64,000 bases of DNA, taken from NCBI RefSeq assembly GCF_045679555.1, contig NC_092100.1, forward strand, positions 33,233,106 to 33,297,105, in the 5' to 3' direction. Below are positions 42,780 to 55,400 of the stretch, one piece after another. The notes under the pieces are model-generated. The model had not been told where the DNA came from. It ran no database searches and saw only the letters and a program-made list of their open reading frames with translations. The translations under genes and the position numbers were made by a program. Numbering within the stretch: the first letter of the stretch is position 1; every line of letters starts with the position of its first letter. The stretch is from Salvelinus alpinus (lineage: Eukaryota; Chordata; Actinopteri; Salmoniformes; Salmonidae).

Positions 42780-45700
42780 ATGACTTTGCAATTCCAAGAT
42801 GTATTTTGGGTGAGTTCACTTTAACGTCTTGATTTTTGATGAACCACTTTGATACTCAATCTATATGATCTTTATGGATAAGGTTGATGTTATTTTAAAA
42901 AATGCACTGCACAGAGGATATCAGCAGAGAGCTAAATTATTTACTGCTTGATCCAAACTGTATTGTGGTAACAACACCTGAGGCAGTACACCTGTGTCAG
43001 AGGCAGCCCTTTACTAAATTAAACTTTGTTTGTTTCATTGGCTCTCAGATTGTCGTCTTTACAAATGTTTGTTCTATGGTCTCACAGCCAACTTCGTTCT
43101 TTTTCTAAATATACTAGACTAAAACTTTATTTCATATGCTATGATGAAGAAATGTACTTGTGTGATTATTTTATGTGGAAACTTGCTTTTGAATGTGTGG
43201 CATTAATAAATGTGCTAGTGTGTTATATTTTGTAATTTATCTAAATAACTAGGCCCACAGAACATTGTTGTAACTTATTCTCTTGGCTGGATTGCTCATT
43301 TCTGAGTGTCAGTATCTCTATGCTGAGTTTCCTGTAAAACAGGCTAGGCTCTTTTATCTTTCTGTATTTGATCTTCTGACTGTGATGCATTGTCAGAACT
43401 GTAATCTACAAAACTACAGATAGCTTCTGGGTTAATTTGCATAGCAGGCTCATTGCAATAATCCCCTTCTAACCTTTGCAAATAAAAATTACCTTATTGT
43501 GCATGTTTTCTTATTACTTTGTATGAAATAGTTTGGCATTGAATTATGTTTGATATTGTATAACACTTGTGCAATACAAATACCTGTATTTGGCATTCTG
43601 TATTGTACATTCATTTATAAATGTTTTACTTCACATAGTACACAATCATGCATAAGCCAAAGTTCAGCTAACAGACGACAGTCAATGGTTTGCTGTTGAT
43701 ACATGAGGCGGTCAACAGTGGAATCCTTTCTTTTGCTGCTAAGGGATTTTTATGACCAAGCTACTATTTAAGACTATTTTCCTGTGGAAACTGGGTGGTA
43801 TGTAGTATGAGTGATACAGTGTCGGCCAGCAACATCTCCACTGAAGGCCTACTACAGTATCTGATATGTGTCATTTAACTTATAACTTTCACCTGCACTG
43901 GCATTCAATACTATTATGTACACGGCATCCTTGAAAGCATTTTATTTTGACAAACACCATAAATCTGTAAACGTGTCAAAAGCTGCTGTAGCTGAAAGAT
44001 GAGTATTTGCATCTATTTTTCGAAAATGACTTTCTTTGGACCTTTGTATTAAATCTTTGCATTTTCTTTTCTTTGAAGTTAAGATAATGCTATGATTCTG
44101 TATGGTTGTAGGGAGTGGATTTCATCAGTAATGTGGGATATGAGGCTCTCATCCAGAGACTCTGTGAGGGTCGACGGATGTGCAAAGACATGGAGGAGCT
44201 CTTGAAGATGAGGTAGTTGGTGATAGCAAAGCAGTTCCTACATTGTGAATGAAGTTATATTATGTCACAATTATAAGTTAAGAAATATTGTGTTTCCATT
44301 GGATAGGGCATCCGCTGAAGAGAGATATGGCAAGGAGTTGGTGATGATTGCACGCAAGGCAGGGGGTCTCTGTGAGATCAGGTGAGTGGCTCTGCTCTCA
44401 CGATTCATGGAAACGAAATGCCTTAAGTTTTGGCAGAGAGAGAGGTGTGTGTGATAATGTATTGTGTAAAATAAATGTATTTGCACTTTCTCACAGTTAT
44501 ATTCTTTTCACAGCACTTTGAGAGCATCCATTGACCAACTCAAAGTCCGTAAGTAGAACAGAATTTTAATCGTCCACTTGTAGCTATGGAGTTGAAACAT
44601 CTGTAAGCAGCACTACTTCATCCCAGATTTGTAATGTTGTGTTACCTCATGTTTTGTAGAAATTGAGAACATTGGAAACCTACACATACAGCTCTCTGGG
44701 ATGTTAAAGGAAGAGGTCAAGAGTATGGAACAGTTCAGGGATCGACAGAAAGAGCAGAGAAAAAAGGTTGTGGTTTGACATTTTTAGCTTTCACCTAAAC
44801 AAGGCCTAAAGACAATCTATTGTTAGTGCATGGTGGTGAATATCTACATAGAGTATGTTGTACTATTAAATCATGTACTTTGATTTCAAATGTTAACCAT
44901 TTGCTGTTTAAGGACAGAGAAGGTATCAGTGGTTAGATGAGATGAATCCACTATTGATCTGTAATTGTTCAGCTATTTTTGCATCAGTCACAGCATGTTT
45001 TTCTCTGTCTCAGTTTGAAGGCGTCATGGACAAGGTTCAGAAGATGAAGGTGTCTTTATACAAGAAAACAATGGAGGTGAGCACAGTTCCTACCAAAAAC
45101 CTTCTTAAAGAAATTATCTGTATGCTCCTTTGTGTGACGTGAAACCCTATTCCGTATAGTTTGTCTGTGGTAGGTAGGGCTTAACTCAATGTGTCAGGGT
45201 TATTTTAGCTTTACTTTCAAAGGTCTTTTAGTTAGTATGATTCAGGAAAACCATAATGTTTTTCTGTCAGGTGAAATTATATACCGGTAAGGGAATTTGT
45301 AATGTTCCCGAATAATAGGTTGCACCAGTAAGAGCATACAGATAAGAAAGGAAACAAAGAGGGCCATTCAGTGGCAAGCCGAGGGAGCGCCTCTAAAACA
45401 GAACTCTCAGCTCAGGAAATCCTGCTCTATTTGTTTTATTTTAGTCTCCCTGCTTGCACATGCATCTCTCGCTCTCGATTGCACTTTCTGTTCCTTATTT
45501 GGCAACAGCTTCATGAAGTGTCAACTAATAATAGCTGTCTTAATCTAATAATTGGAGGTAAGTAGGACTGTGGCGGTCACAAAATTTTGTCAGCCGGTGA
45601 TTGTCAAGCAAATAACTGTCAGTCTCATGGTAATTGACCATTTTATTTTATTTATTTAACCCTTATTATGCAACATCTACATTTTAAAAAGTCTAATAAA

Positions 45701-48700
45701 TCCATGTAATATAGCCTACACCTTCACAATAAATCCATTATTTTAGACAGGTCTAAAGAAGTATGATATTAAGAAAAATGTGTCTATTTCAGGAGAACAG
45801 AATAGCATACTCTGAGTTGTCCTTATGTTAGGTGTCACGTTCGTCGTAACATTGAAGAGAGGAGGACCAAGGCGCAGCGTGAAATGAATACATATTTAAT
45901 TAACGAAGACGAAGAACACTTGACAAACTATTCAAAAACAACAAAACGAACGTGAAGCTATATAACAAATAGTGCTGACACTAAACACTACACATAGACA
46001 ATCACAAACTACCTAATGAATATGGCTGCCTAAATATGGTTCCCAATCAGAGACAACGATAGACAGCTGTCTCTAATTGAGAACCAATCTAGGCAACCAT
46101 AGACATACATATACATACACCTAGACTAGACACTGCCCCATAAACATACAAAAAACCCTAGACAATACAAAACACATACATCCCCCATGTCACACCCTGA
46201 CCTAACTAAAATAATAAAGAAAACAAAGATAACTAAGGCCAGGGCGTGACATTAGGTCCTGATCTGGCTATGCCAAATGGCTGTGGGCTACACTAGTTCA
46301 TTTAGCAGACAAGATTTGCTTAGAATTATGTGGCATGCATTATTTTATATTATTTTATAGTATGAAGAAAACAATTTAACAAAGCTGAATAAAATAGAAA
46401 GTATATTTTCTCCAAACGATTTGAGTTCACACATGCTGCTATTCTTTTTTGAGTGGTTAACAAGGAAATGGGCACTCCTATATGCTTAATTTAGAGTTAT
46501 TAATGTAACTTTAGTTGTTCTACCAATGTTGGGCAATATGTTTGGATTTTTAATACATTTTAAGGCTGCATGATGCGACTCAAATAATGATTTGAAAAAG
46601 TTGCTTGAAAGGCATGAGCTCTGCTTAGTTTTTTGCACAGACTATACACAATTCATCAGTCTCTCATTCACAATTTGACAACCACTTGATAATGCCTTGA
46701 ATTTCACAGCTGCATTCCCTTTATCAAATCAAGTTTATTTTATATAGCCCTTCGTACATCAGCTAATATCTCGAGGTGCTGTACAGAAACCCAGCCTAAA
46801 ACCCCAAACAGCAAGCAATGCAGGTGTAGAAGCACGGTGGCTAGGAAAAACTCCCTAGAAAGGCCAAAACCTAGGAAGAAACCTAGAGAGGAACCAGGCT
46901 ATGAGGGGTGGCCAGTCCTCTTCTGGCTGTGCCGGGTGGAGATTATAACAGAACTATGCCAAGATGTTCAAAATATTCATAAGTGTTGTCACTTATATGG
47001 TCAAATAATAATCATGAATAATTTTCATAGCCGATCATTAAGAGTTGAAAATAGCAGGTCTGGGACAGGTGGCGGTTCCATAACCGCAGGCAGAACAGTT
47101 GAAACTGGAATAGCAGCAAGGCCAGGTGGACTGGGGACAGCAAGGAGTCATCATGCCCGGTAGTCCTGACGTATGGTCCTAGGGCTCAGGTCCTCCGAGA
47201 GAGAGAAAGAAAGAGAGAATTAGAGAGAGCCAAGATTTTCAAAATGTTCATAAATGACAAGCATGGTCAAATAATAATCAGGAATAAATATCAGTTGGCT
47301 TTTCATAGCCGATCATTAAGAGTTGAAAACAGCAGGTCTGGGACAGGTAGGGGTTCCATAACCGCAGGCAGAACAGCTGAAACTGGAATAGCAGCAAGGC
47401 CAGGCGGACTGGGGACAGCAAGGAGTCATCATGCCCGGTTTGCCGTGACGTATGGTCCTAGGGCTCAGGTCCTCTGAGAGAGAGAAAGAAAGAGAGGAGA
47501 GAATTAGAGAGAGCCAAGATTTTCAAAATGTTCATAAATGACAAGCATGGTCAAATAATAATCAGGAATAAATATCAGTTGGCTTTTCATAGCCGATCAT
47601 TAAGAGTTGAAAACAGCAGGTCTGGGACAGGTAGGGGTTCCATAACCGCAGGCAGAACAGCTGAAACTGAAGTTTGCAGCAAGGCCAGGCGGACTGGGGA
47701 CAGCAAGGAGTCATCATGCCCGGTTTGCCGTGACGTATGGTCCTAGGGCTCAGGTTCTCCGAGAGAGAGAAAGAAAGAGAGAACGAGAGAATTAGAGAGA
47801 GCATACTTAAATTCACACAGGACACTGGATAAGATAGGAGAAGTACTCCAGGTATAACCAACTGACCCTAGCCCCCCGACACATAAACTACTGCAGCATA
47901 AATACTGGAGGCGGAGACAGGAGGGGTCAGGAGACACTTTGGCCCCATCAGAAGAAACCCCCGGACAGGGCCAAACAGGAAGGATATAACCCCACCCACT
48001 TTGCCAAAGCACAGCCCCCACACCACTAGAGGGATATCTTCAACCACCAACTTACAATCCTGAGACAAGGCCGAGTATAGCCCACAAAGATCTCCACCAC
48101 AGCACAAACCAAGGGGGGGGCGCCAACCCAGACAGGAAGATCACGTCAGTAACTCAACCCACTCAAGTGACGCACCCCTCCCAGGGACGGCATGAAAGAG
48201 CACCAGTAAGCCAGTGACTCAGCCCCTGTAATAGGGTTAGAGGCAGAGAATCCCAGTGGAGAGAGGGGAACCGGCCAGGCAGAGACAGCAAGGGCGGTTC
48301 GTTGCTCCAGAGCCTTTCCGTTCACCTTCACACTCCTGGGCCAGACTACACTCAATCATATGACCTACTGAAGAGATAAGTCTTCAGTAAAGACTTAAAG
48401 GTTGAGACCGAGTCTGCGTCTCTCACATGGGTAGGCAGACCGTTCCATAAAAATGGAGATCTATAGGAGAAAGCCCTGCCTCCCGCTGTTTGCTTAGAAA
48501 TTCTAGGGACAATTAGGAGGCCTGCGTCTTGTGACCGTAGCGTACGTATAGGTATGTACGGCAGGACCAACTCGGAAAGATAGGTAGGAGCAAGCCCATG
48601 TAACGCTTTATAGGTTAACAGTAAAACCTTGAAATCAGCCCTTGCCTTAACAGGAAGCCAGTGTAGGGAAGCTAGCACTGGAGTAATATGATCAAATTTC

Positions 48701-51700
48701 TTGGTTCTAGTCAGGATTCTAGCAGCCGTATTTAGCACTAACTGAAGTTTATTTAGTGCTTTATCCGGGTAGCCGGAAAGTAGAGCATTGCAGTAGTCTA
48801 ATCTAGAAGTAACAAATGCATGGATTAATTTTTCTGCATCATTTTTGGACAGAAGATTTCTGATTTTTGCAATGTTACGTAGATGGAAAAAAGCTGTCCT
48901 TGAAACAGTCTTGATATGTTCGTCAAAAGAGAGATCAGGGTCAAGAGTAACGCCGAGGTCCTTCACAGTTTTATTTGAGACGACTTTACAACCATCAAGA
49001 TTAATTGTCAGATTTAACAGAAGATCTCTTTGTTTCTTGGGACCTAGAACAAGCATCTCTGTTTTGTCCGAGTTTAAAAGTAGAAAGTTTGCAGCCATCC
49101 ACTTCCTTATGTCTGAAACACAGGCTTCTAGCGAGGGCAATTTTGGGGCTTCACCATGTTTCATTGAAATGTACAGCTGTGTGTCATCCGCATAGCAGTG
49201 AAAGTTAACATTATGTTTTCGAATAACATCCCCAAGAGGTAAAATATATAGTGAAAACAATAGTGGTCCTAAAACGGAACCTTGTGGAACACCGAAATGT
49301 ACAGTTGATTTGTCAGAGGACAAACCATTCACAGAGACAAACTGATATCTTTCCGACAGGTAAGATCTAAACCAGGCCAGAACTTGTCCGTGTAGACCAA
49401 TTTGGGTTTCCAGTCTCTCCAAAAGAATGTGGTGATCGATGGTGTCAAAAGCAGCACTAAGGTCTAGTAGCACGAGGACAGATGCAGAGCCTCGGTCTGA
49501 CGCCATTAAAAGGTCATTTACCACCTTCACAAGTGCAGTCTCAGTGCTATGATGGGGTCTAAAACCAGACTGAAGCATTTCGTATACATTGTTTGTCTTC
49601 AGGAAGGCAGTGAGTTGCTGCGCAACAGCTTTTTCTAAAAGAGGAATGGAAGATTCGATATAGGCCGATAGTTTTTTATATTTTCCGGGTCAAGGTTTGG
49701 CTTTTTCAAGAGAGGCTTTATTACTGCCACTTTTAGTGAGTTTGGTACACATCCGGTGGATAGAGAGCCGTTTATTATGTTCAACATAGGAGGGCCAAGC
49801 ACAGGAAGCAGCTCTTTCAGTAGTTTAGTAGGAATAGGATCCAGTATGCAGCTTGAAGGTTTAGAGGCCATGATTATTTTAATCATTGTGTCAAGAGATA
49901 TAGTACTAAAACACTTAAGTGTCTCTCCCGATCCCAGGCCCTGGCAGAGCTGTGCAGATCCAGGACAGCTAAGCCCTGGAGGAATATGCAGATTTAAAGA
50001 GGAGTCCGTAATTTGCTTTCTAATGATCATGATTTTTTCCTCAAAGAAGTTCATGAATTTATTACTGCTGAAGTGAAAGCCATCCTCTCTTGGGGAATGC
50101 TGCTTTTTAGTTAGCTTTGCAACAGTATCAAAATGAAATTTTGGTGGCTTTATGTGGCCGTAATGCACCCTAAAAAAAAGCCATGCCTTTTGCTGCCAGT
50201 GGCCGTTGTGCCCTTGGGCCCCGAGTGCTGCATTGTGCCCTTCTCCCCGAAGCACCTCTCACTCACATGGCTCTCCATCACGTGATCGGGTCTATCTCAT
50301 AGGCTACAAGTGAAGACAGACACTTCCGGGACGCAACTGCGCGCGTTCTTATCCAATTCCGAGATGCATATTGAAGATATTGGAAGAACTGTCCACATTT
50401 ACTTTTCGTCAGCCAACAAGATGAGTAGGCCTAACGAACAGCAAAAGCACTAGCCTATGTCAATCTACTATCCCCCATAGTACAAAAGTTGACCTATTCT
50501 GTGCGAGAAATAAATATTCCGAACATAGCCTGGGACAATTGTGGGATGCGATAGATCCCAAATTAGTACAACCACTAGCATTAAAAATGCAATGTGGCTG
50601 ACCCAACAGATCTGAACATTTAACTTAAAATGTTGATAAACTATTAGGCTTTTTCTTCACATTATAAGCGCAGCAATGCGCACACGGCAGTAGGCTATAA
50701 GCATGAATGTTCCATTTGCTGGAAAACACCATTATCAAAAGTGACCGCAAATGTGATTATGCATGAAATGCTTTTATTATAAAGGTGCATTTTTATGGTG
50801 AAAATTATCTTCCAAAAACTTGAAACTCATGCCCTGTTTACAGTGCCTTCAGAAAGTATTCAGAACCCTTGACTTTTTCCACATTTTGTTAAGTTACAGC
50901 CTTAACTATAAAATGGATAAAAACTTTTTTTTTTTAAGCAATCTACACACAATACCCCATAAAACGAAAACAGGTTTTAATTTTTTTTGCGAATGTATAT
51001 TAAAAAAAAAGATAACATTTTCGATGACATTTGCATTGATGCAGTGATTAGAGGGACAATAGAGTGCTGAGTACCAGGCAGTTAGCAAGTTTGGTAGGCT
51101 ACAAATGACCATTAGCAGCATCAGAGCTTGGAAAAACGTAATTACCATGACTAAACGGTCAAGTGGAATTTGACTGACTTCATGACTTGTGACTGCAGGT
51201 GTGGCGGTAATACGTTCACCGCAACAGCCCTAGAGGTAAGTACATTGTGTAGTATTATAAACCTGATAACAAGTTCCCTTTCTGTGTGTCCTTTCCCAGT
51301 CTAGAAGGTCCTATGACCAAAGGTGCAGAGAGGCAGATGAGGCAGAGCAAGCTGCTGAGAGGATGACCAGTGCAGCCACCACCACACCCAAGCAGGCTGA
51401 AAGGGTAAATCACTAAACTCTATCCATGCACACTGGACAACACATCTACTTAACTGACAATGGGAACCAGGCTTAGAAATATACCATTAAATTGTATGAA
51501 ATCGTAACACGGTGCTCCTTGAGTATTTGTGTAAAATGTAACATACGGTAGTTGTAGGTCAGTCTGTAGGCTATATGTTTTGAATTGTAGGAATAATAAC
51601 AGAGGATGTGAATTGCAGTGAATGGTTTGACTTTCATCATAGAGTGAATGTAAACACATATTCTGAACTGTTGCTGTGTGGGGCATAAAGCAAAACCCAT

Positions 51701-52373
51701 GTTCATGGGGATTCCTGCCACAATCCCCTTCAACTCAGTGATGAAATATAAATTCTGTTATTTCTGATTACTGTTCTACCATTTCAAATCAAATGTTATT
51801 TGTCACATGCTTCATAGACAACATTTGTTGACTAACCATGAAATGCTTACTTCCGGGTCCTTTTCCAACAATGCAGAGTTAAGACAAATAACATGGATAT
51901 ATATAGGGAGTAGAAAATAACATGGCTAAAGAGGGAGTACCAGTACTGATTTGATGTGCAGGGGTACGAGGTAATTGAGGTAGGTACTTTACATGCACTG
52001 AGTATACCAAACATTAGGAACACCTTCCTAATATTGAGTTGCACCCACTGTTTTTGCCCTCAAAACTGACTCAGTTCATACTACCATACCCCATTCAAAG
52101 GCACTTATATCTTTTGTCTTGCCCATTCACCCTCTGAATGACACATGTACACAATCCATGTCTTAATTGTCTCCAGGCTTAAAAATCCTTCTTTAACAAG
52201 TGACATCTATAAGGGATCATAGCTTTCCCCTGGATTCAACTGGTCAGTCTATGTCATGGAAAGAGCAGATGTTCCAAATGTTTTGTATACTCAGTGTATA
52301 GGTAGAGGTAAATTGACTATGCAACAGGATAGATAATAGACAGTAGCAGCAGCGTGTGAGTGTGAAAGTGTGA

Positions 52374-52454
<81 letters not shown>

Positions 52455-55400
52455 AGTGTGTCAGTGTGTCAGTATCAGTATCAGTATGCATCCGGCTAGT
52501 TCCAGGCGTGGTGCATTGGAGTCTTTGACAATTTTTTGGGCCTTCCTCTGATACCGCCTGGTATAGAGGTCCTGGATGGCAGGGAGCTCGGCCCTAGTGA
52601 TGTACTGGGCCATACGCACTACCCACTATATCGCCTTGCAGTTGGATGCCAAGCAGTTTCCATACCAAGCGGTGATGCAGCCAGTCAAAATGCTCTCGAT
52701 GGTGCAGCTGTAGAACTTTTTGAGAGTCTATGGGCCCATCAGCTCCTTTGTCTTACTGACGTTGAGGGAGAGGTTGTTGTCCTGGCACCACACTGCCAGA
52801 TCTCTGACCTCCTCCCTATAGGCTGTATCATCGTCGTTGGTGATCAGGCCTACCACCGTCGTGTTGTCAGCAAACTTAATGATGGTGTTGTCGTAGTGCG
52901 CGGCCACGCAGTCGTGGGTGAATTGTGAGTACAGGAGGGGACTAAGCACGCACCCCTGAGGGGCTCCCGTGTTGAGGATCAGCGTGGTGGGCTCCCGTGT
53001 TGAGGATCAGCGTGGTGTATGTGTTATTGCCTACCCTGACCACCTGGGATCCAGTTGCAGTGGGAGGTGTTCAGTCCCAGGGACCTTAGCTTAGTGATGA
53101 GCTTCGAGGGATCTATGGTGTTGAGCTGTAGTCAATGAACAGCATTCTCACGTAGATGTTCCTTTTATAGAAGTGAGAAAGGGAGGTGTGGAGTGCAATC
53201 GAGATTGCGTTCTCCCTGGGTTTTTTGGGGCGGTATGCGAGTTGGAGTGGGTCCAGGGGGTCTGGGAAGATGGTGTTGATGTGAGCCATGACCAGCCTTT
53301 CAAAGCATTTCATGGCTACAGGTGTGAGTGCTACGGGGCGATAGTCATTTACCTTGACGTTCTTGGCCACAGGGACTATGGTGGTCTGCTTGAAACATGT
53401 ACTGTAGGTATTACAGACTGGGTCAGGGAGAGGTTAAAAATGTCAGTAAAGACACTTGCCAGCTGGTCTGTGCATGCTCTGAGTATGCGTCCTGTTAATC
53501 CGTCTGTCTCACACATGGTTCAGTGTTGCTTGCCTCGAAGTGAGCATAGAAGGCATTTAACTCGTCTGGTAGTCTCGTATCACAGGGCAGCCGTTAGCTG
53601 GGTTTCCCTTTGTAATCCATGATAGTTTGCGAGCCCTGCCACATCCGACGAGTGCATGAGCCGGTGCACTAGGATTCGATCTTAGTCCTGTATTGATGCT
53701 TTGCCTGTTTGATGGTTCATCGGAGGACGTAGCGGGACTTCTTATAAGCGTCCAGGTTAGTGTCCCGCTCCTTGAAAGCCGGCAGTTCTATCCTTTAGCT
53801 CAGTGTGGATGCTGCCTGTAGTCCATGGCTTCTGGTTGGGATATGTACGTATGGTCACTGTGGGGGCGACGTTGTTGATGCACTTATTAATTAAGCCTGT
53901 GACTGATGTGGTAAACTCCTCAATGCCATCGGATGAATCCGGGAACATAAACAGTCCTGTAGCTTAGCAACCGCTTCATCGGACCACTTCCTAATTGAGC
54001 ATGTCACTGGTACTTCCTGTTTGAGTTTTTGCTTGTAAGCAGGAATCAGGAGGATAGAGTTGTGGTCAGAATTGCCAAATGGAGGGCGGAGAGAGCTTTG
54101 TCTGCACCCCTGTGTGTGGAGTAAATGTGACCTAGAGTTTTTTTCCTCTAGTTGCACAGGTGACAAGCTGGTTGAAATGAGGTAAAACAGATTTCAGTTT
54201 TCCTGCATTAAAATCACCAGCCACAAGGAGCACTGCCTCTGGATGAGCATTTTCTTGTTGGCTTATGGCCCTGTATACAGTGAGGCAAAAAAGTATTTAG
54301 TCAGCCACCAATTGTGCAAGTTCTCCCACTTAAAAAGATGAGAGAGGCCTGTAATTTTCATCATAGGTACACTTCAACAATGACAGACAAAATGAGAAAG
54401 AAAATTCCAGAAAATCACATTGTAGGATTTTTAATGAATTTATTTGCAAATTATGGTGGAAAATAAGTATTTGGTCAATAACAAAAGTTTATCTCAATAC
54501 TTTGTTATATACCCTTTGTTGGCAATGACAGAGGTCAAACGTTTTCTGTAAGTCTTCACAAGGTTTTCACACACTGTTGCTGGTATTTTGGCCCATTCCT
54601 CCATGCAGATCTCCTCTAGCGCAGTGATGTTTTGGGGCTGTTGCTGGGCAACACGGACTTTCAACTCCCTCCAAAGATTTATGGGGTTGAGATCTGGAGA
54701 CTGGCTAGGCCACTCCAGGACCTTGAAATGCTTCTTACGAAGCCACTCCTTCGTTGCCCGGGCGGTGTGTTTGGGATCATTGTCATGCTGAAAGACCCAG
54801 CCACGTTTCATCTTCAATGCCCTTGCTGATGGAAGGAGGTTTTCACTCAAAATCTCACGATACATGGCCCCATTCATTCTTTCCTTTACACGGATCAGTC
54901 GTCCTGGTCCCTTTGCAGAAAAACAGCCCCAAAGCATGATGTTTCCACCCCCATGCTTCACAGTAGGTATGGTGTTCTTTGGATGCAACTCAGCATTCTT
55001 TGTCCTCCAAACACGACAAGTTGAGTTTTTACCAAAAAGTTCTATTTTGGTTTCATCTGACCATATGACATTCTCCCAATCTTCTTCTGGATCATCCAAA
55101 TGCTCTCTAGCAGATTTCAGACGGGCCTGGACATGTACTGGCTTAAACAGGGGGACACGTCTGGCACTGCAGGATTTGAGTCCCTGGCGGCGTAGTGTGT
55201 TACTGATGGTAGGCTTTGTTACTTTGGTCCCAGCTCTCTGCAGGTCATTCACTAGGTCCCCCCCGTGTGGTTCTGGGATTTTTGCTCACCGTTCTTGTGA
55301 TCATTTTGACCCCACGGGGTGAGATCTTGTGTGGAGCCCCAGATCGAGGGAGATTATCAGTGGTCTTGTATGTCTTCCATTTCCTAATAATTGCTCCCAC

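Larger units (their letters stand above)
46722..50260 (-). mobile_element. L2-like LINE with a long repetitive 3' UTR, 5'-truncated
   Basis: Minus-strand non-LTR element of 3.5 kb. Its 3' end is at the left (ATCAAATCAAGTTTATTTTA), followed by a 1.6 kb 3' UTR with tandem units, then a long RT frame (48352-49578) and the upstream RT fingers region (49635-50255). The endonuclease is missing. It is inserted in the hAT element in PSTPIP1 intron 6, antisense to the gene. It is a different family from the L2 LINE at 26304-30190, with a different tail. Confidence 0.8.
45563..51232. mobile_element. hAT-type element with an 8 bp target duplication, filled with nested insertions
   Basis: The left end TAGGACTGTGGCGGTCAC and the right end, reverse-complemented TAGGGCTGTTGCGGTGAAC, are terminal inverted repeats. 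They are flanked by a perfect 8 bp direct repeat GAGGTAAG (45555-45562 and 51233-51240), the duplication length of hAT transposons. Inside lie a solo LTR (45833-46251), an L2-like LINE (46722-50260) and a Tc1-like end fragment (50837-51005). The hAT sequence itself has no transposase, so it is a MITE-like derivative. It occupies most of PSTPIP1 intron 6. Confidence 0.8.

Noticed and set aside
46837-47746. Repeated plus-strand frames with [10 protein letters not shown], looking like a repeat protein
   Set aside because: They are translations of tandem units in a LINE 3' UTR, antisense to the LINE, with no start context or splice logic.
52375-52490. CRISPR-like or coding repeat
   Set aside because: Simple (TG)n microsatellite with degenerate edges in an intronic LINE.
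52536-52928. 130-codon plus-strand frame
   Set aside because: Antisense shadow of LINE copy 3 RT; the minus strand shows FADN and surrounding RT motifs.
54864-55322. 152-codon plus-strand frame
   Set aside because: Antisense shadow of the Tc1-like transposase on the minus strand.
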